Assembly: GCF_050948175.1 (NCBI RefSeq)
Contig: NC_135203.1
Span: 3,658,001-3,722,000, forward strand
Source of the DNA: Xylocopa sonorina
Taxonomy: Eukaryota > Arthropoda > Insecta > Hymenoptera > Apidae
Direction: 5' to 3'
Length of the DNA: 64,000 nt
Below are positions 48,718 through 60,936 of this stretch, one piece after another. A program made the position numbers and the translations under genes. The notes under the pieces are model-generated. The model was given only the letters and a program-made list of their open reading frames with translations. It was not told the DNA's origin and made no database searches. The first letter of the stretch is position 1. Each line of letters starts with the position of its first letter.

Positions 48718-48812
48718 TATTATCATAATAATAATAATAATAATAATCATCATCATCATCATCATCCTCGTTATCATCGCAATGATAATAATTTTAATAA
48801 TAATAAGTAAAC
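48718..48812. repeat. (AAT)n/(ATC)n compound microsatellite
   Basis: Runs of AAT, then ATC, then AAT-like triplets, inside the inferred distal 3' UTR. The Ile/Met-repeat peptide read here is an artefact. Confidence 0.85.
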
Positions 48813-51800
48813 AATAATAAACATAATAATGTGAATTCATGAGATATATTTATATTTATGTATATATATTTATAATAAATCATATAGTAATATATATATA
48901 ATCATCGTATTATAATATATATTTGTATGTACAGAGGGGTACAATGTTGTTATTCTTTGTTAGTTTAATATTTATAATCGCAATATTATATTTATTTTTG
49001 TCTGTATACATACACAATGAATTAGATTATCGGCCCTTTCTTACGCCACACATCTGCAGCGGATAAATTCTCTCACTTTCTATCTTTTATTTCTATTTTG
49101 TTTCGCTTTTGTTTATTTTTTTTTTTTTACTTTTTTTTACTTCTTTTTGCTTACTTCTCCGTCTTCGTTTAAATTTCAAGGACCGCGATTTCGCCCTTCG
49201 ACGGCACATCTGTCGCTACACTCGAATATATTCGCGGAAGAAAAGAGCCGCGGTATCCGTGCTTCCTCTTCGTTCATTTTTTTTTTTTTTATTCCTTTTC
49301 TAACTGTTTTCTTTTTCATACTCCTCCATCGAGAAAGACGTCGTCGAGTTAATTCGAGCGATCTCGAATACGCAATCGACTGTGCATTTCTCTGAACGCG
49401 ATCTCAATATAATCCATGATCGTTTTGCTTTATCTTACAAAACATCCATTATAGTCTGGCCGCTTTTGGATAGAGAGTCGCGCGTTTGTTCGTTCACACC
49501 GTGTTCGGTGTTGGAAAATTTATCGACGACTCCAAATCACGACCAATTCGAACAATTTTATTGATTACGTGTGAAACGTCTACCATTTGTCAATACGTGT
49601 TTCTCTCTTTTTCTCACACCGTTTGTTCTCGCTCTCCCCTCGGTTTGTCTTGGTTATCTTTTTGTTTTACTTCATAATTTTTCGCGTTCGCGACTGACGA
49701 ACACAAAGAAACGCGCGGCTCTTTCGCCAGCAGCGAAGCCTTTTCATAAATATTCTGTACAACGTTATAATTATTATAAATCATCATTATATCTTATATA
49801 GAGCCTTACCGTTATGTCATTATTATCGGTAGTGTAAAATTGAAACTTTTACGTACTTATGTAGATTAGACATTACCGTCTGCGCGGCGATACTCGCCCG
49901 CAGCCGTACTGTTCTTTTTTTTTTGCATTTTAAGTTTAATAATTATTTATTTACCATTTTTTTTTTTAATCTGCTCTTTTAAATCGATACATAATCGTAT
50001 AATTCAGTATGTCGCTATACGTATTGTAATCGTTTACGATTAGTAAGAATATGTAAAATTGGTATTTCGTCTTAGTTCTTGGCTTTTTTTTGCTCGTTTA
50101 ATTCAATAAATCTCATTAAGCATCCACATAATCGTTTAATATACATGGAATTAAAAGTGGCTTATTTATTGCTTGTTTATATTGCAAGTTTCCTCATTGC
50201 AAGCTGTACCATACCGCCGAGCTTCCGTTCGTTCTATCATGCTATTCACCAATCCGCCATTGCTCGTCCTAATCCTAGGCGCGAGGCGTTGTAAAAAATA
50301 TTCTTAAAAACCCTTTCGCTCCGTTCCATTTCTAGAAAGTTCCGAAAACAGAATCGCGGCTACTAATAATGGCTCCCCTAATTTGACGACGAGCGAATTC
50401 ACGACGAGACTCCCTCGGACTCCCGGGTAATTCGTAACAACATGCCGTGTACACAGAACACTCGGTTTTGTTCCTCGCGACTGATCCACGCGACAACGGA
50501 AATACGTATCACAAAAGTAAAGGGCAACGACGAACAGGATAAAGCGAGAGCGTCTTCTGAGACTCGTGAACTCTTTCTTATTCCTCGCACACGCGCACAA
50601 CGATCGCGATGCAGTTTCGATAGGAGGCCATCGATCCAGCGAGATCGACGTCGATCTCAGACTTCTTGTAATTTCGTTCGTTCGAATTTTTACTGTTCTC
50701 TATTTTCTCTTTTTTTTTCACGGGAAAAGACGAATGAAATTGTGCTCGTGTGGGGATTATGGGTGTTACGTTCGTACGATCGTTCACGTGATTGCGAAAG
50801 AAACTAACAGAACGCCGCGAAACAAATCGATCGACGCATCAGCCAATGGGGGAGAAAGAAATTCGAAAGGAGGAAGAAGTATGCGGGCCCGCGAAAATCG
50901 ACGGTCAGTGGACAGACACGACGCTAAAACGCGAAACAATTTTTAGATCTCGTAGATCGACACGATATGTAAATTGGAGAACAAGCAATAAATACGTTTT
51001 GACGAAGTAAGCTCGAATTAAACGGTTGTGTGTTACCGATCGCTACTGTTACGGATGTTTGGGATTATCAACAATTTCGAATGGCAATCGTCGGGCTGTC
51101 TATTGGATTTGTTCTACGAACGAGTATTTAGAGTGCAACAACTTTTGTTTCGTCGATTCGAACACACTCGTGCGATAGGAAATAGAATCGAGCCGAGGAG
51201 CGAGCGGTACGGAACGTTACATAATGGCCCCTATCGCGTTTTCTTTTACGAGTTGCACAAACGGGAACGTTCGCAATAAAACTGGGACGATGGCATAATA
51301 GCTTAAACGAAGAACGCCACGATAGTACAGGAAACACGAAACCGATATCGTAAAATAACGCAGTTAAATAACATTTCCAGAATGTTTATGCAAATTCCTA
51401 TTTTTATAAATACGCAACTAAGGAAATGGAGTTCGAATGTATTCAAGTTATTCCTCGAAACGTAACCGCGCGCGTTCTCTAATTATTAACGAATTTAAAT
51501 TTCCCAAGGACGCGTAAACATCGGCAGTAAAAACATTATCGAAATTAAAAATATACGCAACGGAATAAATACGAAAAATACACGAAACGAAAACGCTCGT
51601 AACGTCCCTCGATGCTCCTCGCGACTAAATCTTCGTTGATAACAGAAATTCGATCGTGAAAATTTCAACCCTCGTGACAATACTTGAACGTATACACAGA
51701 ATTTAGTACTTAACTGGACGTTTTATGATCGATCGTTTGCACACAACGATCGATGCATAAAGCATTGAGTTCGACCGTTATGAATAATTATATTCGAGAA

Positions 51801-52175
51801 GAGTAATTAAACAATTCGATAACAGTGGGCAACGAACTGAGAAATGGTATCCTTACGGGTGTTAACTCTATATACCGTCATTAGCAAAACTTCGTCGAAG
51901 CTCGTGGCTGTAATATCCTTTCTCTGCACGTAGGAAGTATATCAACAGATTATTTGTAACTGCGCATCCGAACGTGTGCACGTGTAATTACATGATTATA
52001 TATACTTATCGTAATATCTTATGCTTTGCGTACGCGTATATATATAATATGTATATATATAATATGTGTATATATATCTCTATATACATATACATATATT
52101 GTATGGGGTTCTTCACATTTCATTTAAAGCAGCGGCTCGAGAGAATCGGCTGGACGTCCGTTCAATTGGCTAAAA

Positions 52176-52358
52176 ATGGTTTCTAACGCGAATTCAAATT
52201 TACACAGACAATATCTCATCTCGATCTTGCGAAACAGCATCGGTATCGTCGAGCAAGGTGTACTTCGACTATCGGATATGCTGGAACAGAATATTCCAGC
52301 TGGTATCTGCGACGCGTTGGCCGATTTCCTCGAGCCGCATCTCTCTCTGTTCAATTAA
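52176..52358 (+). CDS. Candidate 60-aa small ORF, unknown function
   Basis: The ATG in context taaaaATGG opens a 60-codon frame ending TTC AAT TAA. The product starts MVSNANSNLHRQYLIS and continues with helix-like segments (RNSIGIVEQGVLRLSDML, ICDALADFLEPHLSLF). It has no simple sequence and a balanced composition, unlike its neighbours. It lies antisense to the inferred Musashi 3' UTR. The frame is open further upstream to a TAA at about 52125, and an acceptor-like tttaaagcag sits there, so it could also be a terminal exon. I do not recognise a family. It may be chance. Confidence 0.3.
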   Translation: MVSNANSNLHRQYLISILRNSIGIVEQGVLRLSDMLEQNIPAGICDALADFLEPHLSLFN

Positions 52359-54721
52359 AAACTCGAATTAAACGAAATGATCGGCTCAAACGCAACGACG
52401 ACGCGTATTCGTGACGCAGCGGTTTATTGCCGTCGCGACGAACGGAAAATGATAATAAGGACGCGTTGCGATAATACTAAACGACGATAACGCGGCTCGA
52501 CAGCGATCGAGCCGTAGCGATAAAAATCATATCGTTACAATAGAATATCATAAGTCAACAGAAAAGGAAAACAAGAAAATAACGATAAACTAAGCGAGCA
52601 CGCGCTTGTTGGCCCGCCTGTTCCCGTGGCGCCACAAGGAAAATAACTCCTAAAGTAGGATCCTTTAGCCTACATACATCTTTGGCTGCGACGTACCATA
52701 AAAAAAAAGAAAAAAAATACACCGATCGAGCGCCACGATCGCGATCGATCGATTATATTACAACTGACTTGAGTCTCGATCCGATCGAATCGTGCACTCG
52801 TTGATGCGCCTCCCTCTGCTCGCCATGGTTTCAAACGAACGCGGCTTCGAACAGGCGTGAAACTCGAAATCGAAACTGAGGTTAGCCAGCTGGTTAAGTC
52901 CCGATCAGTCAGAGGGAGACGCGCACAGACTTTTTCGTGTCAGGTCGCAGCAACGATCTTCTCTCGTACGCAACGAAAACGTTGTTTCGAAAATTGTCTA
53001 TCTATCTACGGACTTCTGCGAGTACATTGCATACACTCTTTCGCTCCCTCTCTTTCTCTCTCTCTCTCTTTCTTCTGCTTTTACTCTTTTTTTCACAATC
53101 TCACTCTCACACTCTCACTCTGTCTCTCTTTCTTACTCTCGATCTATTCGCATCGCGCGCAGAACGACGGGGGTTGTTTCTTATTTTTTCTTTTTTGTCT
53201 ATTCGCTCGAATCATCGTGCCATCGTGTCTCTCCGGCGTTTCCTCCCCTATTTTTTCGTACAAGACGGAACGCATCGCGCGTCGTCCGTCGCGCCAGCTT
53301 TCACTTGAGGAAACCAAAAAACGGAAATGCGCAGATTCGTGTCGCACAGCGAAAGTACGCTAAACTAGCCGTTCTAGGAAACATGTATTCAGCACTCAAG
53401 AAATAGAGGGTGCGTAGAAAGTGATCGAAGGATCGATATCGACGAATCCGTGAGACGAAGTGAAACATTTTGGATCGTTTCTGGTTTTTCTTTTTTTTTC
53501 TTTTCTCCTTTCTTCGCCTTGATAGTTTGTCTCCGTGTGTTCGTTCGTGTTAGTATATAACGGTGTATATTATTATTTAATGCAAGTTTTAACTTGGACG
53601 AGATTAATTCAATACGTGTGTATAACAAGTGTTCTCGTTAATGCTGATGTGTAGATACGTTTGTTTCAAATAGTTCTCGTTGTATCATAGGAAAATCAGT
53701 GAACAATTCGTGTCTCTGTATGTTGTGTACGTGTTTGCGTGTACGTGTACGGAACAATTGTACGGTTTAGAAGGTGATATAATTAAAAACAGTGTTCGTA
53801 AAGTCTAACGTTTGAATCGTTACTTGGGCCGCTCTATTTCGCCGATTCCATGTACGGAACCCGTTGTATCGTTATCACTAAGAGAGACTGAAACGCGAAA
53901 CATTACCTCAAAATGATGAACGATCATTTATTTAGACGCGAGCAACTATTGCTGTTGGGTCAAGCGCGAACAGATTTGACTCTAAGTGAACGTTAGCGTC
54001 GCGTGTTCAAAAGTCCGCGTACCTATCTCACGTATGAATATTTCGCGTGTATTATCATCTGATCGCACAATAAATAGTTGGTTAATTGCAAACTGGTTTA
54101 AATGCGCTTGATTTACGAGTCGAATTTGCTCGCCGCGGTTTCGTTAACAAATTATTACTCGACATTGCTTTGTTCGCTTACGAAATATCGTACGATCGAA
54201 CGACGATCGCGATACCTTCGACTTCGTCGAACGCGAGGCGGTCGAAGCCGGAAGCGATCTCCACCGACGAGAAAGGAAAGAACGATGTGTAATCTCTCCA
54301 CCGCGTGTAACGAGGAAAAAAAAAGAGAAAAAGAAAGAGAAATTAGAACAAAGATTCTCGTTCGCATTCTCCTTTTGCTCTCACCGTAGAAAAACGATAT
54401 TCTCACGATAACGATAGTCGTCAACGATAACAAGAACAACGGAAACGCTACTTATTGACCGCTATATTGCACTCGAGTGCCGATAAGACTTAAGTATCGT
54501 AAAATGGCTGCTAGTTCACTGCACTCATACTCGTATCATTTGTACACGCGTCTCGCGTATACCTACATCGCTCTGTTCTGTTCAGTTGTGTTCTACTAAT
54601 TTCAATTTCGCCGTACAATCACGGAATGACAATAATCGATTATCCAATTGATTAACATCTTCCTCGCACTCTCTTTACAAATTGTTACCACCGTTCCCTT
54701 TCCTCCTAACATCTCCTCGCT

Positions 54722-54870
54722 GATGTATATTATTTATATATATATGTACTGTATATATCTACACACGTATACATATACATATGCATATATATAATATATA
54801 TATATATATATTTCTTTCGATTATCGTAATTATTACTTATCATTTATACGCGTGTATATTTATATTTATA
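54722..54870. repeat. TA-rich low-complexity stretch
   Basis: Alternating TATA/TATATG sequence with short interruptions, inside the inferred Musashi 3' UTR. Similar stretches occur at 55484-55612, 59878-59990 and 60240-60303. Confidence 0.8.
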
Positions 54871-55483
54871 TATTTATATACGTGTCGGTGTCTGTACGTG
54901 TGTTCATTATACGTGTACAATGTGGAAGTGTTCGTGTGAGCGTGTTAATTGCGCGACGAGTGGTCGAGCTCGGTCGATCAGCGTGTCACGTCTTCCAAAC
55001 TTTTTCCCCAATCGTACCCCTAATATTTCTCCTTCCTCCTACGTTCGAATCATCGGCAACGATTCGTCGCGAGAACCGAATCCCTTCGTGTAAAAAACGA
55101 AAGATCATCGTAAAGTGTGAGAAGATCGGGACTGAATCGCACAACGAGCTCGCCTCCCTCGCGTTTATTTTCCCTCCACGGCGCCTCTCGCGTCCCTCTT
55201 CGCGTCTAATCATCGCCCACCCTGGTTAAACCCCCGTTCGGTTCCCCTCGTCCCCAATATGTACCCAAAAAAACCCACCCACCCTCCCCTCCCCTTATCG
55301 ATCATCGATGGTGATCATCGAAAAATTGTTCAGTACAATATTATATTAGCTTTTAAAACATCAATAACTATATATTATATACAAATGCATAAAACAATGT
55401 TTCAATATATCTGTTCATCTTCCATAATCCTCATATTCTTTTATTTTGTCTGGTAGTCGCCTTAATCAATTATTATATATATA

Positions 55484-55612
55484 TATATAGCCATAATATA
55501 TTTCTTGCCTTTCTTAATCGCGTTCAATATGTATATTTATATTTATATATATATTTATATTTATATTTATATATATATATTTATATATATATTTATATTT
55601 ATACTAGATGTA
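55484..55612. repeat. (TATATT)n-like low-complexity stretch
   Basis: Repeated TATATTTATA units. On the - strand these read TATAAATATA. Confidence 0.8.
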
Positions 55613-58216
55613 GATATAGACGTAATATTTCTCAATATTAATGTAATTTCATATTTATAAATATAAACGCGTGGACTGTACTCACATATATATTTTGTTT
55701 GCTCTTGTTTCATCTTTTTTTCCCCCTACGCTTGTCTTTACCCCCTATCGTTCCCCATTTTTTTTTGTTTCTCTTTGTTCACGTTCGCATTAACTCGCTT
55801 GTATATCGATCGCATTTTTGTTTCGTTTCGTTCTAATTAATAATTGATCGTAGATCTCTTTCGAATATGTATATATTTATATATTTATATATAATTCTCT
55901 TTCTCTCAGAGGATTCTCGTTAAAAGTCGCTCAGGTTCCTGCGTTGCGATATCTTCGATTTACTCGTGAAAAGTTTGAAAATCAGTTTGAAAAATGAACC
56001 GGAAATTCTGTATATTTTATTCAAGGATGATAATAGGTATCACATTGTTTCATTATCTACGCTGGAAATTATCAAGTCGAAACGATCCGTTAACAATTAA
56101 TATATTGTTTGCTTTAAGGGGTACAATAAATGATTATCATCAGGAACCCAAGATCCTTTCCACACGCTTTTCACTCTAACTGCGAAAAGTTACAACTTGT
56201 ACACTTACATAATTATAACTGTCATCCCGTTGCCTATTTCCTGTGTACGAACGCACCTCGCGTATATCCTTATTTCATCCCTCTCCTACCATCTCACGCC
56301 TCAACATCCCTTAAACCTACGTACGACGAATCTCATTATATGTTACGTTCTTTGAGCTGGTGTTTCTCGTGTATGTGTTTCCCGTATTTTTTATTCTCTT
56401 TCCCACCGCCGCTTTTCGTCCGCGGGAATCCTCCAACTCTCCGTCTATTTGAACAATTAGCGCGGTTTCGCGATGCATCAAGCGTCCGACGCGACTATTT
56501 AACTAGCTCGTTCAACAACTCATTTGTCTTTTCGCCGTATCCAACGAACGTAACGGAAGAATAAAGGCAACCGAAGGTGTTCGCGAAGCTACGACCATTG
56601 AGTGCACCCTACTCCCCGTCTTGTTTACTGTCGTGTTTCGTTCATAAAACCCCCGCGTAATTTTGCGTAAACCTGGAGAACGAATCCTGCGACGATCGAA
56701 ACGTAAAAACGTAGAATCGAATATCGTTTCTTCGCGCTCGTTTGAAAGCAGCATCGCTCGGTATGTATCGCTGATAAAATTTAAGTTCTTTTCCTTTTTT
56801 TAGTGTGTACGTGTGTATCTTTTCCGTGATTTATTGTTTCATTTGAAATTTGCTCCACTGTTCGGATTACTTTTCACTGGATGCCAACCGGTTTGGTCCG
56901 ATGCGTACACGTCCGTTCTTTTTTTTTACACGCGTTTATCTTTAGTCGTGGGGCGTAACGAAGCAGCTACCATTTTGTTTCGCTTGCAAGAAATCGGCAT
57001 TTGCAGCGATGAAGAGACACGCGACCGCAACTCGTCCAACCGTACGCCCCCCTCGTCCAGGGCTGGTGATTCGTTCACGTTCTACATTTTTTTGTCTTTT
57101 TTCAGTTTTTGTTTTTTTTGCTTTTTTTTCTAGAACGAGCGGGACCACCCGTCACGCGCGTACGCGTCACCAACTTAAGGGTACATGTAATTTATCCGCG
57201 ATATATCCGTGTACATAATTATTACTATTATTATTATTATTATTAATAGCTTTCTCCCTCCTTTTTTTCGTTCATTATTTGCCATTTTTATTTTTTGTGG
57301 TCATGAAGAAGTATTGCTAACGTTCGTAAGAATTGACTCGTTTATTCATTCGTTCTTCTTTTTTTTTTGTTTTTGGTGTTCTTTTTTTTCATTGCGCGCT
57401 CGCACACCCGCGCATAGGAAAACAAAATGGCCGCCGTTCGACGTGACACGCGTCCCAATTTTTAAAGCAATCCTTATTCCTCGAATTTCACTTTTTCTTC
57501 TTGCGTTTTTTTGTTTTACCCTGTTGTTGAATACAATAATAACCGTAACTAGAATTGTCGCGCGTATATCCGTCGTGTCGCAATTAATTACGATTAATAA
57601 TCGCTCGTTGACTCTTATTTGGCGAATCCAATAATAGCAACAATTGTATCGTACGAAAACAGCGTTGATCAGCGACGTTAACAAAAGGCGAATTACAGTC
57701 CGCGGAACAATTTTAAGCACGAAGACGGTCCGTCACTGTCTCTCTCTTTTTTTCTCCATTCTCTAAAATACTTTTTCCCCTCTCAGATGCAGGGAGCCCT
57801 GAATCGAACGTCCTCTGGTAGCTCGACAAGGTTTCGCACGAGCTTCAAACAGAACTGATTCGAGGTAAAGTATCTCCCTCGTCTCGCGCACGATTATTAT
57901 ACTTCACGGCAGATTTAACCTAGATCAATTACGAATGGAACATCTCCGTTCTAGCCTTTCTGCTTATCTAATCAGCAAAACATGTACTTCGAAGCGCGAA
58001 AGAACGCAAAAAATTCTTGGTGTCCTTGATGTCCCATGATTAAGGCTCTCACGTTTACGTCTTTCCATGCTAGCCCGCGATTAAACTTTACGCCTTTTTT
58101 TTCTCGTTTTAATTCGGGAATGGCATTTTCAGATGACCGTGTTGGTAAATCCTAAAGAATTTAATGACTCTTTCTCACCATCTCTCACTCTCTCCCTCGC
58201 ACACGCATACCATCAG

Positions 58217-58218
58217 GT

Positions 58219-58247
<29 letters not shown>
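58217..58247. repeat. (CT)n microsatellite
   Basis: A CT run, that is GA in the sense of the inferred - strand 3' UTR. Confidence 0.85.
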
Positions 58248-58251
<4 letters not shown>

Positions 58252-58919
58252 TTTCTCACATACACCTGGTGTATATAGTTGACGCATGATCTATCTCGAT
58301 TTACGTCGAAGTATCATTCTTGTCGCACGCGTTCCTTCAAATCGGCGATTCGCAATCTCGCCTTTTAATTAACGGTCTGTACATATACGGATGCACGGTA
58401 TAATAAATTGCATACATGCGTACGTGTGAGTGCGTGTGTATATATATATATTTTTTTTCTTCTCCCGTTTTTCCTCGCAACGCATAATTTCTGACGTATG
58501 ATTAATCCTGGTGTTGCCTGTTGTGTCTATCCATGTTTATATTGTATGTATACTTATCTCTGTACATGTGTGTTCATCCGTAAGTAAAGGGTGATTCGTT
58601 TAAAAAGTCGGCGTGTGAAAGCGTATATATCATATCGTGTTTAGAACGCGTATTCGGGACTGTGCACATGTCGCGCGTGTACGTAGGAGTGTGTCAGTGT
58701 TTCATGCGCGTTTACAGCGAGCCAGTGTGAAATGCGTGTCGGTGAACGTTGCCTGTGTTTCCCTTGCTGGCTCCTCTACAGGGTCATGCATATACGCCAT
58801 TATGGTAAATCAATGATACAATAATTCGCGTACGGGTAATATGTGTGTATGCGCCGAGGTTAATGCAAGTAATCGATTGGACAGCTGTACAATAGCCGAT
58901 TAAATTCAACGGTCATCGT

Positions 58920-59860
58920 TTCGGCATTGAATGAGGCCAGACATCCGACGACGCAACGCTCGGAGCTCAGCGTCCCCTCAATCACGGATCTCGCGATCCT
59001 CCGCGTCCAACTTCCCCTTTTCCTCCTCTTCCGCTCCCCAACAGCGTTCCACGCAGCTTCGATGACTACCTTCCTCCCTTCTCATCGACGAGCGCCGTCT
59101 CTTAAAGACGAACGGTGTCTCGCATCCATCTTCCACTGGTTGTTCTTCCACTGGGTGTCTCCGTTTTCACCCCGTCGCTCTTCTAAACCGCGCAGAGCTC
59201 CGCGAGCGTTCTTCGTCTGTCGATCTCGTACCCGCAGCCATCTGCGTTCTCATCCCTCCTACTCTCCCTCGGCTTTTCATCCCTCGCGCGATAAGCAATG
59301 CAAACAGCGTCACGTCATCCGTGTAACACGCGTGTCCTACGTCTACGTACGCGATCTCCTCTGCCCACCACGCCTCCCGTTTCGTTCTTCATCCGTCCTC
59401 TTTGCACCCCGGTTGCACACCCGGGAAAAGGGGGAAAAGTGTTTCGACGACGTCAGGGGCGAGAGAGAAGTGCCATTCCCGGCATTCAGTCGGCGAAGAG
59501 CACGCTGAGAAGTGGCGGACGCGAGTACGAGCGCGCGTGCAAGAAACAAAGAAAAAGGGCGAGGCTCGCTCTTGGCCAGCCTGGCGCGCCCTCGTCGTCC
59601 ACCCTTCTAAATCTCCCGCCCCCGTGGCTGCCGTTCGCACATCCGCGTCGGTTCCGCGTCGGTTCCCCGCGTCGTCGACTCCCGCGCTGCTCCTCGAGAA
59701 TTCCTTCCAACGCCCTTCCCGATTCTCCTCCGCTCTCCTCTCCTCGCCCACCCGCTCGCATCCGCCTTTGCGCGCCTAAAAAAACCCGAAAGCCCAATCA
59801 CCATGGGGGAGAGGTGCCTCGTTTCCCGGGTGCGAACCTGTTCAACGCGTGTAATATCAT
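58920..59860. other. GC-rich, CpG-dense block inside the inferred 3' UTR
   Basis: About 0.9 kb of high-GC sequence with long open frames on both strands (up to about 240 codons on +, about 120 on -). All are Arg/Pro/Ser-rich with no recognisable domain, which is what GC-rich sequence gives by chance when stops are rare. A - strand acceptor-like tttcgggtttttttag lies near 59775, so an alternative Musashi terminal exon cannot be excluded. Confidence 0.35.
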
Positions 59861-60050
59861 AATAATTATATTTTTTCATTATTTATATTTATATCTTGTA
59901 TTTATATTTATATTTATATCTGTTGTGTGTTTTTGTGTGTTCTGTATTTATATTTATATTTATATATTTATATATATTTATATATGTATATTGCGCGCGT
60001 GCACGCGGCGCGTTTAGCTCGCACGGCGTACACGGCATCCACCTTTTTTT

Positions 60051-60092
60051 TTTTGTTTGTTTGTTTGTTTGTTTGTATTTGTTTGTATTTGT
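60051..60092. repeat. (GTTT)n microsatellite
   Basis: Repeated TTTG units, some degenerate on the right side. Confidence 0.85.
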
Positions 60093-60888
60093 TAGTTCAA
60101 TTAGAATCGCCATAATGTTATACAGTAATAACCATTAATCATAATAATAATATTCGTATATAAGTTGGTATTCTTCCCGTCACTTTTCGTCTTGCTTAAA
60201 TACTAAAGATCCATACGTTATCGCGTCTAATATTTATCAATTATTTATATATATATATTTATATATATATATTTATATATTTATGTATAATATTTATATA
60301 TGCTAGACTTAGTCGCTTAATTATTTAGCAATTAATAATATTAATTTATTTCATTATTATTATTTTATTATTATATTATTTTTTATTAATGTCGGAGAAC
60401 GGGCATTAATACGCAGTTTCGGCCACATCTAGCTTCACGCAGCTTCTGCCCCTCGCGTTTTCCCTTACTTTCAGCTTATCCATTCCCTTTACCACCCCTC
60501 GTTTTCTCGCAAAACCATCTGGACGTGTATCGCGATTTACAATTTCTAGATATCCCTGGTCTTATTCCCTCGTGCCTTCTATCCTCGCTTCATTCTTCTT
60601 TCCTTTCCGCTTTTTTTTTTCTTTTTTGTATTTTATTTTAGTCGGCTTGTTTCCATCTAATGCGAGCAACTTTGGTTTCTTTCTCGACGTTTCTTTGCCC
60701 GCTCGAAACTCGCAGTCGTTCTCTTTCGATGGATCGCGTTCGCAAGCTCGAAAACCCCTCGCCGTTGGAAACCATTATCCCTGTACCTAAATCGCGATTC
60801 CTCCGTTTATTGCTGGTAATGGTACGCGTCCTCCTCCGTCCAGAGATCGTTCATCGTGGTAAGCTATCCCAAGGCATTTTTACATCGC

Positions 60889-60936
60889 TCATTGTACCGT
60901 CAGTCGACCGCGCTGCGCTCTGCCCTCTCGTCCATC
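60889..60936 (-). CDS. Rbp6: Candidate alternative terminal coding exon of Musashi/Rbp6
   Basis: On the - strand a strong acceptor (cgatttttctcttcccatcag) is followed by a phase-0 frame reading DGREGRAQRGRLTVQ and TGA (stop at 60889-60891). Its phase matches the phase-0 GTAAGT donor at the end of the 63338-63615 exon. The pyrimidine-rich composition typical of the long 3' UTR begins just beyond it. The 15-residue tail is basic. I cannot confirm it from remembered orthologue sequence, so it rests on splice signals and composition. Confidence 0.4.
   Translation of the reverse strand, partial: DGREGRAQRGRLTVQ

Larger units (their letters stand above)
48641..60888 (-). other. Rbp6: Probable very long 3' UTR of the Musashi/Rbp6 gene
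   Basis: From about 60.9 kb down to about 48.65 kb the + strand is persistently T/pyrimidine-rich, so a - strand transcript would be A/purine-rich. The inferred 3' UTR of the MYT1-like gene shows the same sense-strand bias, whereas the flanking intron at 61-63.3 kb does not. It starts after the short exon at 60889-60936 and has a canonical AATAAA near its far end (48665-48670 on +). Many internal AATAAA sites mean shorter forms are likely. It contains microsatellites and a GC-rich block at 58.92-59.85 kb. Long 3' UTRs are common for neural RNA-binding proteins in insects. The link between exon and UTR is inferred from composition and splice signals only. Confidence 0.4.

Noticed and set aside
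58927..60017. 193- and 239-codon + strand frames
   Set aside because: Overlapping frames in GC-rich DNA that run into TATTTATA and poly-T simple repeats, with no domain.
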